Source: Christiangramia sabulilitoris (lineage in GTDB: Bacteria > Bacteroidota > Bacteroidia > Flavobacteriales > Flavobacteriaceae). Taken from it: 64,000 nt of DNA. The stretch lies in assembly GCF_007050985.1 (NCBI RefSeq), contig NZ_VHSF01000001.1, positions 1,381,456-1,445,455 of the forward strand, read 5' to 3'. The notes under the pieces were generated by a model. The model was not told where the DNA came from, searched no databases, and worked only from the letters and a program-made list of their open reading frames with translations. The position numbers were made by a program, and so were the translations under genes. Shown in pieces: positions 44,674 through 53,931 of the stretch (the first letter of the stretch is position 1; every line of letters begins with the position of its first letter).

Positions 44674-47133
44674 TTAAGATCCGCACATCAGACAGTCGTC
44701 TCCTTCTGCTTCCTTTGATTGGGCTATGATCGCTCTCAATTCTTCGGGAGACAGAGCTCCTTCTTCTGTTTCCGAGGAAACCATAGCTTTGGATTGCGCC
44801 TGCAGTTTTTCAGCCGCTTTCGCCGGAGCTTCTGAGGCAACTGCTGCAACGGGTTCTTTTTTCTTCTCTTTTTCCAGGGTAAATTTAATAGCATCTACCG
44901 CAGATTTTGTGCGCAGGTAATACATACCTGTTTTTAAACCACTTTTCCAGGCGTAGAAGTGCATGGAAGTAAGCTTGCTGTAATTCGCATTTTCCATGAA
45001 CAGGTTAAGCGATTGGGATTGGTCTATAAAATATCCTCTGTGCCTGGACATATCTATAATATCTTTCATGCTCATTTCCCAGACTGTTTTGTAAAGCTCT
45101 TTGAGATCCTGAGGTATGATGTCTATATCCTGGACGGAGCCATTATTTCTCATTATGGCATTTTTCACATCTTCGGTCCAGAGATCTCTGGAAACAAGGT
45201 CTTCCAGCAGATGTTTATTGACTACAATAAATTCTCCGGAAAGAACCCGCCTGGTATAAATATTAGAAGTATATGGTTCAAAAGCCTCGTTGTTACCAAG
45301 GATCTGCGAAGTAGAAGCAGTAGGCATTGGTGCAAGCAGCAGTGAGTTTCTAACTCCTGTTTTCATTACCTGCTTGCGTAATTTTGCCCAGTCCCATCTT
45401 CCGCTTAATTCTTCATCTTTAATTCCCCAGAGGTTATACTGAAACTCTCCCTGGCTTATAGGTGATCCTTCAAAAGTTGAATAAGGTCCTTCCTCTTTGG
45501 CCAATTCCATGGAAGCCGATACGGCAGCGAAGTATAAAGTCTCAAAGATCTCCTGATTGAGTTTTTTCGCTTCATCTGAAGTAAAAGGTAGACGCAGCCT
45601 GATAAAAGTATCTGCCAGTCCCTGAACACCCAGGCCCACCGGGCGATGACGCATATTGCTGTTTTCAGCTTCCTGTACCGGGTAATAATTACGGTCAATC
45701 ACCTTGTTCAGGTTTTTTGTAACTCTTTTGGTGATCTTATATAATTCCTTGTGGTCAAATTCATCGCCTTTAATGAACATAGGCAAAGCAATAGAAGCCA
45801 GGTTGCACACCGCTACTTCATCTTTGCTGGTATATTCCAATATTTCTGTGCAGAGGTTGGAAGAGCGAATCGTTCCAAGATTTTTCTGATTAGACTTCCT
45901 GTTGGCCGCATCTTTATACAGCATATAAGGTGTACCTGTCTCGATCTGAGACTCCATGATCTTTTCCCAGACTTCACGTGCTTTTATAGTTCTTCTGCCT
46001 TTGCCTTCAGCCTCATATTTTTCATAGAGCTTTTCAAATTCATCACCATAGGTATCAAAAAGTCCAGGGCATTCATGCGGGCACATCAGGGTCCACTTGC
46101 CGTCTTCCTGTACTCTCTTCATAAAAAGATCTGGTATCCACATGGCGTAGAAAAGATCACGCGCTCTCATTTCCTCTTTTCCGTGGTTCTTTTTCAGATC
46201 AAGAAAATCGAAAATGTCTGCATGCCATGGCTCTACATACATCGCAAAAGATCCTTTTCTTTTTCCGCCGCCCTGGTCTACATACCGGGCAGTATCGTTA
46301 AAGACCCGTAGCATGGGCACAATTCCGTTAGAGGTACCATTGGTTCCAGAAATATAAGAACCCGTCGCCCGTACATTATGAATAGATAAACCTATTCCGC
46401 CGGCCGACTGAGAGATCTTGGCAGTCTGCTTTAGGGTATCGTAGATGCCGTCGATGCTATCATCCTTCATGGTTAAAAGGAAACAGGAAGACATTTGAGG
46501 TTTTGGTGTACCGGAGTTGAAAAGCGTTGGAGTAGCGTGGGTAAAATATTTTTTAGACATCAGCTCATAGGTTTCTATGGCTGCGTCGAGGTCATCTATA
46601 TGTATACCAATAGAAACTCTCATCAGCATATGCTGTGGCCTTTCGGCAATTTCTCCATTAAGTCTTAAGAGATAAGATCTTTCCAGGGTTTTAAATCCGA
46701 AGTAGTCATAACCAAAGTCACGGTTATAGATGATCGTGGAATCAAGTTTTTCCTTGTTATCCATGATTACTTTATAGACTTCTTCAGATAATAGCGGTGC
46801 TTTCTCTTCGGTACGTGGATTCACATATTCGAAAAGATCTGTCATCACCTCAGAAAATGTTTTCTTGGTATTTTTATGCAAATTAGAGACAGAGATTCGG
46901 GCCGCAAGCTTTGCATAGTCGGGGTGGGCCGTGGTCATGGTTGCCGAGATCTCGGCTGCAAGATTGTCCAGCTCGCTGGTAGTCACATTATCATAAAGCC
47001 CTTCGATAACCCGCATGGCAACTTTTACGGGGTCTACTAATTCATTAAGGCCATAGCAGAGTTTTTTAACTCTGGAGGTGATCTTGTCGAACATGACGGG
47101 TTCCCTTCGCCCATCTCTTTTAACTACATACAT
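44674..47133 (-). CDS. nrdA: Ribonucleoside-diphosphate reductase class Ia, alpha subunit
   Basis: An 819-residue catalytic subunit that reduces NDPs to dNDPs. An N-terminal ATP-cone ('[20 protein letters not shown]', ~1-90) gives allosteric dATP control. Active-site cysteines lie in 'SSCFLL', 'NLCTEI' (radical site) and '[11 protein letters not shown]'. '[26 protein letters not shown]' is the barrel signature. The C-terminal redox pair is Cys814-x-x-Cys817 in 'DDCLMCGS', on an Ala/Lys-rich flexible linker. It is encoded 154 bp downstream of nrdB on the same strand and ends at a strong terminator. Confidence 0.96.
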   Translation of the reverse strand: MYVVKRDGRREPVMFDKITSRVKKLCYGLNELVDPVKVAMRVIEGLYDNVTTSELDNLAAEISATMTTAHPDYAKLAARISVSNLHKNTKKTFSEVMTDLFEYVNPRTEEKAPLLSEEVYKVIMDNKEKLDSTIIYNRDFGYDYFGFKTLERSYLLRLNGEIAERPQHMLMRVSIGIHIDDLDAAIETYELMSKKYFTHATPTLFNSGTPKPQMSSCFLLTMKDDSIDGIYDTLKQTAKISQSAGGIGLSIHNVRATGSYISGTNGTSNGIVPMLRVFNDTARYVDQGGGKRKGSFAMYVEPWHADIFDFLDLKKNHGKEEMRARDLFYAMWIPDLFMKRVQEDGKWTLMCPHECPGLFDTYGDEFEKLYEKYEAEGKGRRTIKAREVWEKIMESQIETGTPYMLYKDAANRKSNQKNLGTIRSSNLCTEILEYTSKDEVAVCNLASIALPMFIKGDEFDHKELYKITKRVTKNLNKVIDRNYYPVQEAENSNMRHRPVGLGVQGLADTFIRLRLPFTSDEAKKLNQEIFETLYFAAVSASMELAKEEGPYSTFEGSPISQGEFQYNLWGIKDEELSGRWDWAKLRKQVMKTGVRNSLLLAPMPTASTSQILGNNEAFEPYTSNIYTRRVLSGEFIVVNKHLLEDLVSRDLWTEDVKNAIMRNNGSVQDIDIIPQDLKELYKTVWEMSMKDIIDMSRHRGYFIDQSQSLNLFMENANYSKLTSMHFYAWKSGLKTGMYYLRTKSAVDAIKFTLEKEKKKEPVAAVASEAPAKAAEKLQAQSKAMVSSETEEGALSPEELRAIIAQSKEAEGDDCLMCGS

Positions 47134-47287
47134 ACACTGCGGTTTTAGTTGGTTGTGCTAAACTGTCTTGCAGGAAGAATATTAGCATCCAGGCCGGTGG
47201 TTAATCCGGATTAATAAAATAAAATTTTCGGGTGAATTAATTAAAGGTCAACCTGCACCGAATTGGGGGTTTCGGCGCAGTTGTCCT

Positions 47288-48265
47288 TTAGAAATCAGCA
47301 TCAAAACTGATCTCGTCTGATTCTTTATCCTTATTCATTACTCCTGCTTTTTGATATTCGCTTACGCGTTTTTCGAAAAAGTTGGTTTTACCCTGCAGGT
47401 TGATCATATCCATAAAATCGAATGGATTGGAAACATTGTATTCTTTTTCACATTCCAGTTCTACCAGCAGACGGTCTGTTACAAACTCCAGGTACTGTGT
47501 CATTAGCTTGGCATTCATACCTATCAGGCTAACCGGAAGTGACTCGGTAACGAATTCACGTTCTATGTTGAGGGCATCTATTATGATCTCCCTTATCTTT
47601 TCTTTAGGAACTTTGTTTACGAGGTGGTTGTTATGAAGGTGGACCGCAAAATCACAATGCATCCCTTCATCCCTTGAGATTAGCTCATTCGAGAAGGTGA
47701 GCCCCGGCATTAAACCACGTTTTTTTAACCAGAAGATGGAGCAGAAAGCACCGGAGAAGAAGATCCCTTCCACCGCGGCAAAAGCGATAAGCCTTTCTGC
47801 AAAGGAATCTGATTCTATCCATTTTAGTGCCCAATCTGCTTTTTTCTTTATTGCCGGGAATACTTCAATGGCTCTGAATAATTTATCCTTCTCCTTGTCA
47901 TCTTTAACGTATGTATCTATCAACAGGGAATAGGTTTCAGAATGAATATTTTCCATCATGATCTGAAAGCCGTAGAAAAATTTGGCTTCAGAATATTGCA
48001 CTTCATTTACGAAATTTTCGGCCAGGTTTTCATTTACGATCCCGTCAGATGCCGCGAAGAACGCCAGGATATGTTTAATAAAATAACGTTCATCAGAATT
48101 TAATTTATTACTCCAGTCCGTAAGATCCTGGTGAAGATCAATTTCTTCTGCGGTCCAGAAACAAGCCTCCATTTTTTTATACCAATCCCAAATGTCATGA
48201 TGTTTGATCGGGAAGATCACAAAGCGATCTTTGTTCTCCTGCAAAATGGGTTCGTTCTGGGCCAT
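47288..48265 (-). CDS. nrdB: Ribonucleoside-diphosphate reductase class Ia, beta subunit
   Basis: A 325-residue radical-generating subunit. Di-iron ligands and the radical site are visible: '[12 protein letters not shown]' (first carboxylate), 'ENIHSETY' (Glu, His three residues on, and Tyr seven residues on in the position of the radical tyrosine), then '[12 protein letters not shown]' and '[14 protein letters not shown]' (Glu..His). It keeps the radical Tyr, so it is a normal class Ia type and not a Tyr-less class Ic. nrdB precedes nrdA by 154 bp. A 550-bp upstream gap leaves room for complex control, although no NrdR box could be confirmed by eye. Confidence 0.95.
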   Translation of the reverse strand: MAQNEPILQENKDRFVIFPIKHHDIWDWYKKMEACFWTAEEIDLHQDLTDWSNKLNSDERYFIKHILAFFAASDGIVNENLAENFVNEVQYSEAKFFYGFQIMMENIHSETYSLLIDTYVKDDKEKDKLFRAIEVFPAIKKKADWALKWIESDSFAERLIAFAAVEGIFFSGAFCSIFWLKKRGLMPGLTFSNELISRDEGMHCDFAVHLHNNHLVNKVPKEKIREIIIDALNIEREFVTESLPVSLIGMNAKLMTQYLEFVTDRLLVELECEKEYNVSNPFDFMDMINLQGKTNFFEKRVSEYQKAGVMNKDKESDEISFDADF

Positions 48266-48815
48266 AATTGTTAAATTTTTGGATCTTTCGGGTTATTATT
48301 GAAAAGTGTCTAACAAATATTTAAAAATGAGACAGATAATGAAAGAATATAGCGCAAACGTTTTCAACAAAGTTGTCAACATGACTCAGCCTAAGTTTTT
48401 CATACTGTTTTGTTAAATCAAGCATCTAAAATACTGTAAGGCAGCACTTTATAAATTGTTAATAAAATTATTACCAAAAAAACATTGAACTAATTTGCGA
48501 TGTATTTGGAAAGTACGAAATCAAGCCCTGAAATGCCTAAAACAGGGCCCTAGTAAACACGAAAACCGGCAAGAAAAATTGCCGGTTTTCCAGAAAACAG
48601 AATTAATTTTTTGGTTGGTCCACCTATAAAAATTTGTGGGATAGGTAAACTTTTAATTCTGTAATTACTTTAAGATTCAGGAGAGACAGATCAAACTGTC
48701 CTGCTGAAATATGATTCTAAAATTCTCGGGGGGATCAAAAGAACGGAATTTCTTTTGCTGTACAGACATAAATATAAAAAAATATAGCCTGAAATAAGAA
48801 TTGCAGGAGTTAAAG
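48266..48815. other. 550-bp intergenic region upstream of nrdB, with two hairpins
   Basis: No ORF or RNA gene was recognised. Two adjacent inverted repeats are present: GCCCTG/CAGGGC (48525-48548, 12-nt loop) and a perfect 10-bp stem GAAAACCGGC/GCCGGTTTTC (48561-48590, 10-nt loop). Neither is followed by a T-tract on either strand, so they are not ordinary terminators. A weaker ACCTAT/ATAGGT pair lies near 48620-48645. On the minus strand the region separates the DUF3109 stop from nrdB, so it probably holds the nrdB promoter. Confidence 0.5.
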
Positions 48816-49403
48816 TTAATCCTGCGCACTTCGCTGACCCTGAACTTCTTTGGCGATTACCTCGAGTTCATTATACCAGTCTTCTCCAAACTTCCGAACC
48901 AGTGCATCCTTGACGAATTTATAGATAGGCACCTGTAATTCTGCACCAAGGCTGCAGGCATCGTCGCAAATTTCCCAGCGATGATAGTTTACTGCAGAAA
49001 ATGAGGTGTATTCTTCAACTCGAACGGGGTAGAGGTGACAGGAAACAGGTTTCTTCCAGTCGATATCACCCTGGTTGTATGCCTCTTCTATACCGCATAA
49101 GGCCGTACCGCGGTCATCGAAGGTTACATAGGCACAATCTGCACCATCGATCAAAGGAGTTTCGATTTCACCATTTTCCCGGGTAATATAGACGCCCTGT
49201 TCTTCAATTGCTGCTATTCCTTTTTCCCGTAGATAGGGCTTCACCTTAGGATAGATCTCTTCAAGAATGGCCCTTTCCTCCGGCTCTACCGGTGCGCCGG
49301 CTTCCCCGTCTATACAGCAGGCTCCTTTACAGGCTGAAAGGTTGCATACAAAATCATTTTTTATGATTTCTTCTGATACTAAAGTTTTACCTAATTGAAA
49401 CAT
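48816..49403 (-). CDS. DUF3109 family cysteine-rich protein
   Basis: A 195-residue cytoplasmic protein. The N-terminal half has the DUF3109 cysteine pattern 'DFVCNLSACKGACCIDGEAGAP', then 'DGADCAYVTFDDRGTALCGIE', 'KPVSCHLYPVRV' and 'EICDDACSLG'. The conserved cysteines resemble YkgJ-type zinc/iron-cluster-binding modules, so metal binding is likely. The biological role is unknown. It is monocistronic and divergent from the MarC operon, with a -7 element close to its start. Confidence 0.85.
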   Translation of the reverse strand: MFQLGKTLVSEEIIKNDFVCNLSACKGACCIDGEAGAPVEPEERAILEEIYPKVKPYLREKGIAAIEEQGVYITRENGEIETPLIDGADCAYVTFDDRGTALCGIEEAYNQGDIDWKKPVSCHLYPVRVEEYTSFSAVNYHRWEICDDACSLGAELQVPIYKFVKDALVRKFGEDWYNELEVIAKEVQGQRSAQD

Positions 49404-49407
49404 GCCA

Positions 49408-49415
49408 CAAAGATA
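49408..49415 (-). promoter_or_regulatory. Candidate -7 element TATCTTTG for the DUF3109 gene
   Basis: A TAnnTTTG match on the minus strand only 4 bp before the ATG at 49403. If functional, the mRNA would be leaderless or nearly so, or translation would start downstream. Confidence 0.35.
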
Positions 49416-49482
49416 ATTTTCTATGTTTTAGGCAGAAGAAATTTGCCAATAAAATTTACATAAATTTAACCTGCCTACTCGA

Positions 49483-49512
49483 TTGTCAATCAGATAAGTT
49501 GAAGTACTTTTG
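49483..49512 (+). promoter_or_regulatory. Bacteroidetes-type housekeeping promoter for the MarC operon
   Basis: -33 TTG (49483-49485), exactly 19 bp of spacer, then -7 TACTTTTG (49505-49512). This is the clearest promoter in the window. Transcription should start near 49519, leaving a leader of about 19 nt before ATG 49538. Confidence 0.7.
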
Positions 49513-49537
49513 CCGCCAATTTTGAAAACAGGCAGTT

Positions 49538-50116
49538 ATGTTTAAAGTGTTAGATTTCAAGCAAATATTTACCGCGGGGATGGTGCTTTTTGCAGTGATA
49601 GATATTATTGGAAATATCCCCATCATTATAGATCTCAGGAAAAAGGTAGGTCATATACAGAGTGAAAAAGCATCTGTTGTTGCCGGTATCATTATGGTGG
49701 TTTTTCTGTTCCTGGGTAAGGAAATCCTTAACCTAATTGGTATAGATGTAAATTCTTTTGCCGTGGCGGGTTCATTTATCCTGTTCTTCCTCGCGCTGGA
49801 GATGATCCTGGGTATAAGCCTGTATAAGGATGATGCCCCGGAAACTGCCTCGGTGGTGCCCCTGGCTTTTCCATTGATCGCCGGTGCCGGGACCATGACC
49901 TCGCTGGTTTCCCTTCAGGCAGAATATGAAACCATAAATATCATTGTCGCTATAGTTATCAATATTATATTTGTATACCTGGTTCTAAAATCTTCATCCA
50001 GGATAGAGAAGATTCTTGGATCCCAGGGTATTAATGTAATTAGAAAGGTTTTTGGAGTGATCCTGCTTGCGATTGCTGTAAAACTTTTCGCTGCTAATAT
50101 TCAGAATTTATTTTAA
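49538..50116 (+). CDS. MarC family integral membrane protein
   Basis: A 192-residue protein with six hydrophobic helices. MarC/UPF0056 landmarks are 'AVIDIIGNIPIIIDL', 'LIGIDVNSFAVAGSFILFFLALEMI' and 'VVPLAFPLIAGAGTMTSLVSL'. MarC was once linked to multiple antibiotic resistance, but its transport substrate is unknown. The stop shares one base with the ATG of the 64-residue membrane protein, so the two are translationally coupled. The promoter at 49483-49512 drives the three-gene unit. Confidence 0.9.
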   Translation: MFKVLDFKQIFTAGMVLFAVIDIIGNIPIIIDLRKKVGHIQSEKASVVAGIIMVVFLFLGKEILNLIGIDVNSFAVAGSFILFFLALEMILGISLYKDDAPETASVVPLAFPLIAGAGTMTSLVSLQAEYETINIIVAIVINIIFVYLVLKSSSRIEKILGSQGINVIRKVFGVILLAIAVKLFAANIQNLF

Positions 50117-50310
50117 TGAAGTATTTAATTTATACCATTATTCTTTTGGCTTTAGTGTTTATTGGGATAAGTATCAGTAAACTCGATTTTCAGAATTTAA
50201 TGGAAGGTGATAGTGCTAATGCGTTAATCGTGTCTGTAGCCAGTTTATGCGTCATAGTCCTTATGATCATTCTACTGGTATCCAGAACGATCTCTAAGAA
50301 GCATGGCTAA
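50116..50310 (+). CDS. 64-residue two-helix membrane protein
   Basis: Two hydrophobic segments ('YLIYTIILLALVFIGISI' and 'ALIVSVASLCVIVLMIILLV') separated by a polar loop with 'LDFQNLMEGDS', and a basic tail 'SRTISKKHG'. It is wedged between MarC (1-bp overlap) and the flavoprotein gene (8-bp overlap), which strongly supports it as a real gene despite its size. No family is recognised. It could be an accessory subunit of MarC or of the oxidoreductase. Confidence 0.75.
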   Translation: MKYLIYTIILLALVFIGISISKLDFQNLMEGDSANALIVSVASLCVIVLMIILLVSRTISKKHG

Positions 50311-50938
50311 AACCCCAGATTTTGATGTATTGATAATTGGTGGTGGTGCAGCAGGTATCTCCTGTGCACTTGTAATTGGCTCTGCGATGGAAAAAGCTTA
50401 TGCCCGGGGTAGGAAAGCTGGTATCATTTTACATCAAAAGAACTCTCATTTACAATCTGCACTGCTGAATAATGTTTTCGGGATTTCTCCCGGAACAAAA
50501 GGGAATCACTTGCTGGAACAGGGAGTGGATCATCTGGGAGATCTATATCCCCAGATTCTTCAGATTGGAAAGGAAAAGGTAAAAGAGGTTGCCGAGGTTG
50601 ATGGATTTTATAAGGCGCTAACCAATAGAAGAGAATATACCGCAAAAATCATTGTCGTTGCTGTAGGCTATACCAGCCCGATGAGGATATCTGGTTTTGA
50701 TCAATATCTTATACCTCATAAAAAAGCCAAAGCTTCCAAGAATAGAATCCAATTGCAAAATAACGATCATCTCGTAAAACCGGGTTTATATGTAGCCGGA
50801 ACGCTTGCGGGATGGCGCAGTCAATATGCCATTGCCTGTGGAAGCGGTGCTGCCGTAGCTACAGATATTCTCACTATTTGGAACGAAGGTGAGCACACAA
50901 AGGTGCATGATAAGCTAGTACAGGAAGAAAAACAGTAA
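50303..50938 (+). CDS. Small FAD-dependent oxidoreductase, thioredoxin-reductase-like, single-domain
   Basis: A 211-residue flavoprotein. The N-terminal dinucleotide motif 'VLIIGGGAAGISCALVI' (GxGxxG) and the C-terminal FAD motif 'PGLYVAGTLAGWRSQYAIACGSGAAVA' match pyridine-nucleotide-disulfide oxidoreductases. The usual middle NADPH-binding Rossmann domain and the C-x-x-C redox site of thioredoxin reductases are missing: family members usually have ~300 residues. It may therefore use another electron partner. It is the third gene of the MarC operon, overlapping the 64-residue membrane protein gene by 8 bp. Its 3' end overlaps the convergent gene by 24 bp. Confidence 0.78.
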   Translation: MAKTPDFDVLIIGGGAAGISCALVIGSAMEKAYARGRKAGIILHQKNSHLQSALLNNVFGISPGTKGNHLLEQGVDHLGDLYPQILQIGKEKVKEVAEVDGFYKALTNRREYTAKIIVVAVGYTSPMRISGFDQYLIPHKKAKASKNRIQLQNNDHLVKPGLYVAGTLAGWRSQYAIACGSGAAVATDILTIWNEGEHTKVHDKLVQEEKQ

Positions 50939-51217
50939 GCTTAACGGAAGGCTGATCAGGGCGAATGCAAGGAAGCTCTTATGCAGATTTCTAAATATTA
51001 GGGCCCGTCTCAATTGCCTGATAAAATCAGGATCTCTAGCCATTCTTATTTCCTTTTTTATAACACTCCTGGAAACGTTGGGCGAAGTCGTGACGATCTC
51101 CTTTTGCAGGAACAGATAAGCACTGTTGTCCATTAGTTTGAAACTAACCGCAACTATAAAAAGAAATAAGGGAGTTAAAGGCCAGATCCCCGAGAGATAT
51201 AAAAGAAAATTCTGCAT
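50915..51217 (-). CDS. Small membrane protein, hypothetical
   Basis: A 100-residue ORF with ATG at 51217 and two hydrophobic stretches, one near each end ('LSGIWPLTPLFLFIVAVSF' and 'FLAFALISLPLSLLFFFLY'). They flank a basic polar middle 'KKEIRMARDPDFIRQLRRALIFRN'. It starts 15 bp after the S41 peptidase stop on the same strand, as the last gene of that run. Its 3' end overlaps the convergent flavoprotein gene by 24 bp. No family is recognised, but membrane topology and operon position support a real gene. Confidence 0.65.
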   Translation of the reverse strand: MQNFLLYLSGIWPLTPLFLFIVAVSFKLMDNSAYLFLQKEIVTTSPNVSRSVIKKEIRMARDPDFIRQLRRALIFRNLHKSFLAFALISLPLSLLFFFLY

Positions 51218-51232
51218 TGGCCATCCAAAATA

Positions 51233-52825
51233 TTATTTTTCATTGGACAGCTCAATCACTTTTTCAATTATTCGGTCATCTTCATTTAAAAATCGTTCAA
51301 ATACATTAGTTCCGAAAAGTTGCTGGGCTATTTCGGCCTTCAGATATTTTCTGAGAAGGGGTTTGTGGTAATCACTGGTTGGTTTTACTCCAACATTCAT
51401 TTGACTTATATACCGGTCAAAATCGTTGATCATCTGGTCGGTGATTTCGATCTCATCCCTGAAATCTTCCTTGGAAATGCTATTGTAGTATTCCCTGTTT
51501 TGTTCCAGGATATAAAAAACGTAGCGGCTCATATATCCTCCTCGAAGAAGAAAGGTGAGTTTTTCCTTTTCTGAATCTGTATCCTTGGGAACAAAAATAT
51601 CCGGAATGATCCCACCGCCACCATAAACTATCTTTCCTCCCGGAGTTTTGTATTTTAGTGAATCATTTACCTCGATACTATCTTCGCTATTTAATTCTCC
51701 ATTCTTATATCGGCGCATATAATCGTTGAAATAGCTCTCATTTCCATTATCGTAGGGCTTTTGAATAGACCTTCCCGTAGGCGTATAATACCGGGCAATA
51801 GTAAGTCTTACTGCGCTGCCATCACCTAATTCCATTTCCCGTTGTACCAGGCCTTTTCCATAAGAACGGCGTCCTATAATGGTTCCCACATCGTTGTCCT
51901 GTAAAGCTCCGGCAACTACCTCACTCGCTGAAGCTGAGTTTTCATTGATGAGAACATACACCTTTCCATTTTCGAAACTACCCTTTCGTTGCGCATAAGT
52001 TTCCTCTATAGCGCCGCTTTTATTCTTAGTGAAAAGTATCAGCTTTTCATCTGCTATGAATTCATCTGCAATATTGATCGCTTCAGAAAGATATCCTCCC
52101 GGGTTGTTTCTAAGATCCAACGCGATCTCTTTTGCTCCTTCGGCTTTTAATTCTTTTATCGCTTCACTGAATTCGGTAAAAGTGGTTTCAGAAAAGCGGT
52201 CAACTTTGATATAACCAAGTTTATCTGTAAGCATATAAGAGGCATTCACACTTTTCAAAGGAACTACCCCTCTTTTGATCTTAAAGGTAAGCAGGTCTTT
52301 TATGCCTTTCCGTAGAATTTTTAAGGTGATCTTGGTATTGGCTTTTCCCTTTAACCTGGTAGTAATGGAATCTTCGCTGATATCCAGGTTAAAAAGTTTT
52401 TTTCCATCGGCATAAAGAATCCTGTCGCCCCCGCGAATACCCATTTTTTCACTGGGGCCACCTTCAAGAGCCTTGATAACCACGATAGTATCCTGGATAT
52501 TGTAAAAACTAACCCCGATTCCCACAAAATCTCCTTTCATGTTATCTGTTACCCTGGCATATTCCTCCTTTGGAATATAAACTGAATGAGGATCGAGATT
52601 TTCGAGGATCTTATTGACGGTAACATCAACAATACTGTCTGTATTTACATCATCAACATATTCATAATCGATATAATCGATGAGTCGGTTTAATTTCTGT
52701 TTTTTGGGATTTGCGGTAAACAGTTCATCGGTAGGATCAAAGTTTAACCTCGCGCCAAGAATAAGTCCTATGGCGCAGGCAATGCTCAAAAGAAGCGGGA
52801 TATATATTTTATTTCTTCCTTTCAA
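51233..52825 (-). CDS. S41 family C-terminal processing peptidase (CtpA-like)
   Basis: TTG 52825 is the start: no ATG fits, and it overlaps the dCMP deaminase stop as TTGA. The 530-residue protein has an N-terminal signal anchor ('YIPLLLSIACAIGLILGARL') and a PDZ domain at ~95-180 ('GDFVGIGVSFYNIQDTIVVIKALEGGPSEKMGIRGGDRIL'). The S41 protease core has 'GYIKVDRFSETT', 'ALDLRNNPGGYLSEA', the catalytic Ser in 'NENSASASEVV' and Lys in 'RRSYGKGLVQ'. It cleaves C-termini of periplasmic or envelope proteins. The ~170-residue C-terminal extension is typical of Bacteroidetes versions. Confidence 0.92.
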   Translation of the reverse strand: MKGRNKIYIPLLLSIACAIGLILGARLNFDPTDELFTANPKKQKLNRLIDYIDYEYVDDVNTDSIVDVTVNKILENLDPHSVYIPKEEYARVTDNMKGDFVGIGVSFYNIQDTIVVIKALEGGPSEKMGIRGGDRILYADGKKLFNLDISEDSITTRLKGKANTKITLKILRKGIKDLLTFKIKRGVVPLKSVNASYMLTDKLGYIKVDRFSETTFTEFSEAIKELKAEGAKEIALDLRNNPGGYLSEAINIADEFIADEKLILFTKNKSGAIEETYAQRKGSFENGKVYVLINENSASASEVVAGALQDNDVGTIIGRRSYGKGLVQREMELGDGSAVRLTIARYYTPTGRSIQKPYDNGNESYFNDYMRRYKNGELNSEDSIEVNDSLKYKTPGGKIVYGGGGIIPDIFVPKDTDSEKEKLTFLLRGGYMSRYVFYILEQNREYYNSISKEDFRDEIEITDQMINDFDRYISQMNVGVKPTSDYHKPLLRKYLKAEIAQQLFGTNVFERFLNEDDRIIEKVIELSNEK

Positions 52826-53253
52826 TCTTCAAGTTCTGTTATTTGCTCTAATTCTACACCTGCCCTGGCTAAAAATTCCAGACCAGAATTATCTTTATAA
52901 TCTATCTGGTAAACCAGCCTGCTAATACCAGATTGGTGTATCAATTTACTACATTCCTTACACGGTGACATGGTAATATAAAGAGTGGAGTCTTTACATG
53001 ACTGCGTTGAACCTGCAACCTTTAATATCGCATTAGCTTCAGCATGCAACACATACCATTTTGTATAACCTTCCTCGTCTTCACAAAAATTTTCGAAGCC
53101 GGTTGGAGTCCCGTTATAACCATCAGAAATGATCATTCTATCCTTTACAATTAACGCGCCAACCTGCTTTCTATTACAATGAGATAATTTACTCCATTCA
53201 CGGGCAATTCTCAAATAAGCTTTATCAAATTTTTGCTGTTTCTTTTTATTCAT
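52822..53253 (-). CDS. dCMP deaminase (ComEB-like cytidine/deoxycytidylate deaminase)
   Basis: A 143-residue enzyme. The zinc site is 'HAEANAILKVAG' (His, Glu) and 'SPCKECSKLI' (two Cys). The N-terminal 'LRIAREWSKLSHCNRKQVGALIVKD' and 'DGYNGTPTGFENFCED' are typical of dCMP deaminases, which make dUMP for thymidylate synthesis. Its 3' end overlaps the S41 peptidase start by 4 bp. Functionally it belongs with nrdA, nrdB and dgt in dNTP supply. Confidence 0.9.
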   Translation of the reverse strand: MNKKKQQKFDKAYLRIAREWSKLSHCNRKQVGALIVKDRMIISDGYNGTPTGFENFCEDEEGYTKWYVLHAEANAILKVAGSTQSCKDSTLYITMSPCKECSKLIHQSGISRLVYQIDYKDNSGLEFLARAGVELEQITELED

Positions 53254-53343
53254 GGAATTTGGGGAGACTTAATTGAATTCTAATTATTAACGGACTGCAA
53301 ATTAAAAGATTATTGGCAGAATTTCTTCTGAAACCTTTAATTT

Positions 53344-53931
53344 CTAGAGTGCCAGGTAACTTTTATGCAGGATCGGTAAAATAACCCCGATAACAATAGA
53401 TGCAGTAACCAGGATCCAGTCTCTTTTAGAAACATTCAATACATTCTGTAATAAGAAACCTATGATCATGACTGCCAATACAACGATAAGCTGGGCAGCT
53501 TCAATTCCTAAAGCGAATTCTACCAGGGGAAGGAATTTACTTTCTGCACCTGAGGCTATCATTTTAAAATAGGAGGAGAAACCCAGGCCATGGATCAAAC
53601 CAAAGAAGATGGTTGTAAAATACAGGATATTATAATTGGTATTCCTAACTTTTTTTCCGGCAGTTGCAATGTCGAAAACAGCTGTAGCCAGAATGGTAAC
53701 CGGAATCAAAAATTCTACATAATCTGAATCTACTTTTACAATTTCATATACAGAAAGGAAAAGGGCGAGAGTATGTCCCAGGGTGAAAAGTGTCACCAGC
53801 CACAAGACCCGCTTCCAGGTGCTAAAACCATAAGACGCAACCAGCACAATTAAAAAAAGTACATGGTCATAAGCCTGCCAGTCCAGTACATGATCCAGTC
53901 CAAGCCTGAAATAGAGCCAAAATTGAGACAT
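53344..53931 (-). CDS. HupE/UreJ-like membrane protein
   Basis: A 195-residue polytopic protein with about six to seven hydrophobic helices. Family features: 'LGLDHVLDWQAYDHVLFLIVL' at the N-terminus, 'TLFTLGHTLALFLS' and 'FGLIHGLGFSSYF', with histidines in membrane segments as in HupE/UreJ nickel/cobalt-type permeases. No hydrogenase or urease genes are nearby, so metal transport for another enzyme, or another role, must be considered. It lies 90 bp upstream of the dCMP deaminase on the same strand. Confidence 0.85.
   Translation of the reverse strand: MSQFWLYFRLGLDHVLDWQAYDHVLFLIVLVASYGFSTWKRVLWLVTLFTLGHTLALFLSVYEIVKVDSDYVEFLIPVTILATAVFDIATAGKKVRNTNYNILYFTTIFFGLIHGLGFSSYFKMIASGAESKFLPLVEFALGIEAAQLIVVLAVMIIGFLLQNVLNVSKRDWILVTASIVIGVILPILHKSYLAL

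Noticed and set aside
45751..46311. 186-codon plus-strand ORF inside nrdA
   Set aside because: It is antisense to the conserved nrdA reading frame, with no signal, domain or promoter.
48561..48590. Rho-independent terminator
   Set aside because: The stem is perfect, but no T-tract follows on either strand. It is kept only as an unexplained hairpin.
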